DNA from: Macquaria australasica
Taxonomy: Eukaryota > Chordata > Actinopteri > Centrarchiformes > Percichthyidae
Assembly (NCBI GenBank): GCA_005408345.1
Contig: SEMN01000125.1
Coordinates: 310,001-374,000, forward strand
Length of the DNA: 64,000 nucleotides
Direction of reading: 5' to 3'
Below, one piece after another: positions 62,060 through 64,000 of this stretch. The notes under the pieces are model-generated. The model was not told the DNA's origin. It made no database searches and saw only the letters and a list, made by a program, of their open reading frames with translations. Positions within the stretch are counted from its first letter, which is position 1. The number at the start of each line of letters is the position of its first letter. The position numbers and the translations under genes were made by a program.

Positions 62060-63300
62060 GGAAAACATTGTTACTATGAAAACCAGCAACCGTGAGCTGT
62101 CATGTGTTGTAGCTGTGGCACAAATGCATATTTAACAAGGTTTTTAATATGGTCATTTGGATATTTATAACTTATTTCTTCTATTTTGATATGTTTGAAA
62201 ACTTAACATAATATGTAGTTACTGTAAATGTCACCTGCCTTAATCTGTTTAACTTGGTGAAACTTGGAAACGGCACCTTGGCCCTTTGGGAATCACAGCT
62301 TTATCAAACTCAGTTTTTCTGAGAAATCCCTCTTTCCAGTCAGTGTTTCTTGTGTTTGTGACGCTAGCAACGTCACAGAAGCCTGGAAGCCGGCTGTATC
62401 CCCTGGGGATTACAACATGCATGTATCGAACTCAAAGACCAAATCAGAATTTAGGCATTAAAGGATTTTGCCCAGAAAGGGCTTACTGTTAATGGCCAGT
62501 GGCTCCTCTCTGGATTCAGCGGTGGACTGTGTTTTTCCCATGAGCCAGTGCAGTGTGATTAGAATGGTTGTGTACGTTATTGAATTTTTCATCGGTGTAT
62601 AAACACGCTGAACTCAATTACACCTACAAAAAGGATCCTCCTCCGGCTGGCTTGCTTTGAGGTGCAGAATTAGCCGTGTTCGTTGACATAAGGGACACAA
62701 GGCAGAGACAAGTTTTCTTTTGAATTTAAAGCAGAACTCCTTTGATATGTTATCACCTTTCATGTGTAAATTAAAATGGGTGAAAAATGTCTTAAATGGC
62801 CTTGGGGGTATTGTTTGAACATTGGAACAGAAATGGAATTGTCATTGCATTCTGTGGCGAGGAGGTGTAAAAGTTCCTCCGAGTCTTTGTAATGAAGAAT
62901 AGCTCCTGACGCTCAGAGCTGGATATTAACGCCACGAGATGATACAATACGATCTGCCACCAGGAAATTCATTCTCTGAAATGAAAGAGAAATCCAATTT
63001 CCCCTGTATACTTCTCATTTGAATATAAATCAAAGGCTGGTTTGCTCCTATTTCCTTCCTGTTTTGCCCACTCAAAATTGGAAACATGAAAGTAAGTCTG
63101 GGCTTCTTATCTCTGTCATCTTTTAGGGTGAAACTCAAACCAGCTCTGGTTGTTTTGCTGCGATAAGAGTAGAATCCAGACAACAAATCACTGAAATGTG
63201 ACAAACATTCAATATAACGCAATTCAAAGGATTAAATAGTACTTTTCAGTCTGTCTGAGGTCATATAAGAGAAAATATTTACAGTGTGAATTATAAGTTG
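62060..63300. other. Intergenic stretch, no gene recognised
   Basis: No exon or RNA gene can be supported. The segment about 62460-63080 is of mixed composition with few simple repeats. It may contain conserved regulatory sequence, but nothing in the single sequence proves it. Confidence 0.4.
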
Positions 63301-63308
63301 CTTGGATC

Positions 63309-63940
63309 TGTAGCCAAAATGATTAGTTGATTAGTCGTTTTACAGAAAATTAGTCTAACTACTTTAATAATCGTTAATCATCACTATTAATAAAGTCATT
63401 TTTCACGCAAAAATGTCAAACATTCCCTAGTTCCAGCTTCTCATTTGTGAAGATTTTTGTTTTTATCTTATGTGATTAGAGCTGAAACAATTAGTCAATT
63501 AATCTGTTAGTCTATAAACAGAAAATTAGCAACAATTTTGAATATCGATTTATCAATTCAGTAATTTCTCAAGTAAATATTAAAGAAAAATATATATCTG
63601 GGTTTTGAAATGTTTGCTTGGACGAAACAAGGCATTAAAATACTAAAACTTGGGCTCTGGAAAACTATAACAGGCATTTTTCACTTTTTTCTGATATTTT
63701 ATTGTCTAAACAAATTATCGAATTATGAAGAAAGTAATCAGCAGGTTGATTGATAACGAAAATAATACTTAGTTGCATCCTTATATGTGACTGTACGCTG
63801 AAACACTTTTAGTTTAGAGTTTTAGGAAATTGTGATTTTTTTAAAACTTTTTTTAGACAATTTATAGACTAAATGATTAATCATTTAATCAATAAAATAA
63901 TCTTCATATTAATCAATGATGAAAATAAGTTGCAGCCCTA
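63309..63940. mobile_element. TAGGGCTGCAACTAA-family element, copy 6 (outer, interrupted)
   Basis: It starts TGTAGCCAAAATGATTAG and ends AAGTTGCAGCCCTA. It is flanked by CTTGGATC (63301-63308) and CTTGGATG (63941-63948), an 8-bp duplication with 7 matches. It is interrupted by copy 7 at 63477-63783. Confidence 0.75.
63477..63783. mobile_element. TAGGGCTGCAACTAA-family element, copy 7 (nested inside copy 6)
   Basis: It starts TAGAGCTGAAACAATTAG and ends CTTAGTTGCATCCTTA, about 307 bp. It is flanked by TATGTGAT (63469-63476) and TATGTGAC (63784-63791), matching at 7 of 8. The nested arrangement and 8-bp duplications identify it as a DNA-transposon-type insertion, most like the hAT superfamily. 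Confidence 0.78.
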
Positions 63941-64000
63941 CTTGGATGAGATTTTCCCAGATTAGAAACATTCCCCACATTGTTATTTGCCATTCATAGA

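Overview
The window is vertebrate nuclear DNA, almost certainly from a ray-finned fish and probably a spiny-rayed teleost. It holds short exons with GT-AG borders separated by introns, and proteins close to vertebrate families. Introns are compact (most under 1.5 kb) and the interspersed repeats are of teleost type. No prokaryotic operon, CRISPR array or viral genome is present. I rebuilt the genes by joining exons at GT-AG sites so that reading phase stays continuous.

Four protein-coding genes lie head to tail on the + strand. (1) 1-13396: the 3' part of a copine gene, best matched by CPNE8; the C2 domains lie off the left edge. (2) 28339-37166: a complete 11-exon, 419-residue pancreatic procarboxypeptidase A, closest to CPA2. 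(3) 40076-54023: a complete 25-exon, 1242-residue SMC1B, the meiosis-specific cohesin ATPase. (4) 55303-58226: a complete 4-exon, 197-residue BORCS5 (myrlysin), a subunit of the lysosome-positioning BORC complex. The genes share no pathway; their adjacency is synteny, not an operon.

Between and inside the genes are many transposable elements. 14.8-16.7 kb holds two elements with inverted ends. 37.7-39.2 kb holds a broken LINE on the minus strand. 39.33-39.72 kb is a probable solo LTR just upstream of SMC1B. Intron 11 of SMC1B contains a LINE 3' end. 60.36-61.58 kb is a near-intact Tc1/mariner element with DD36E catalytic spacing, itself inside an older TTAA-type element. At least seven copies or fragments of one short inverted-repeat family occur, and two of them are nested at 63.3-63.9 kb. 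Their 8-bp target duplications point to hAT-type mobilisation.

The most biologically suggestive observations are regulatory. There is an E2F-type site about 100 bp upstream of the SMC1B start, with an LTR promoter a few hundred bases further up. A PTF1-like bipartite motif lies upstream of the carboxypeptidase start. A strong CTCF-like motif lies between SMC1B and BORCS5. I found no wholly new multi-gene system, and 16.7-28.2 kb has no gene that I can support.
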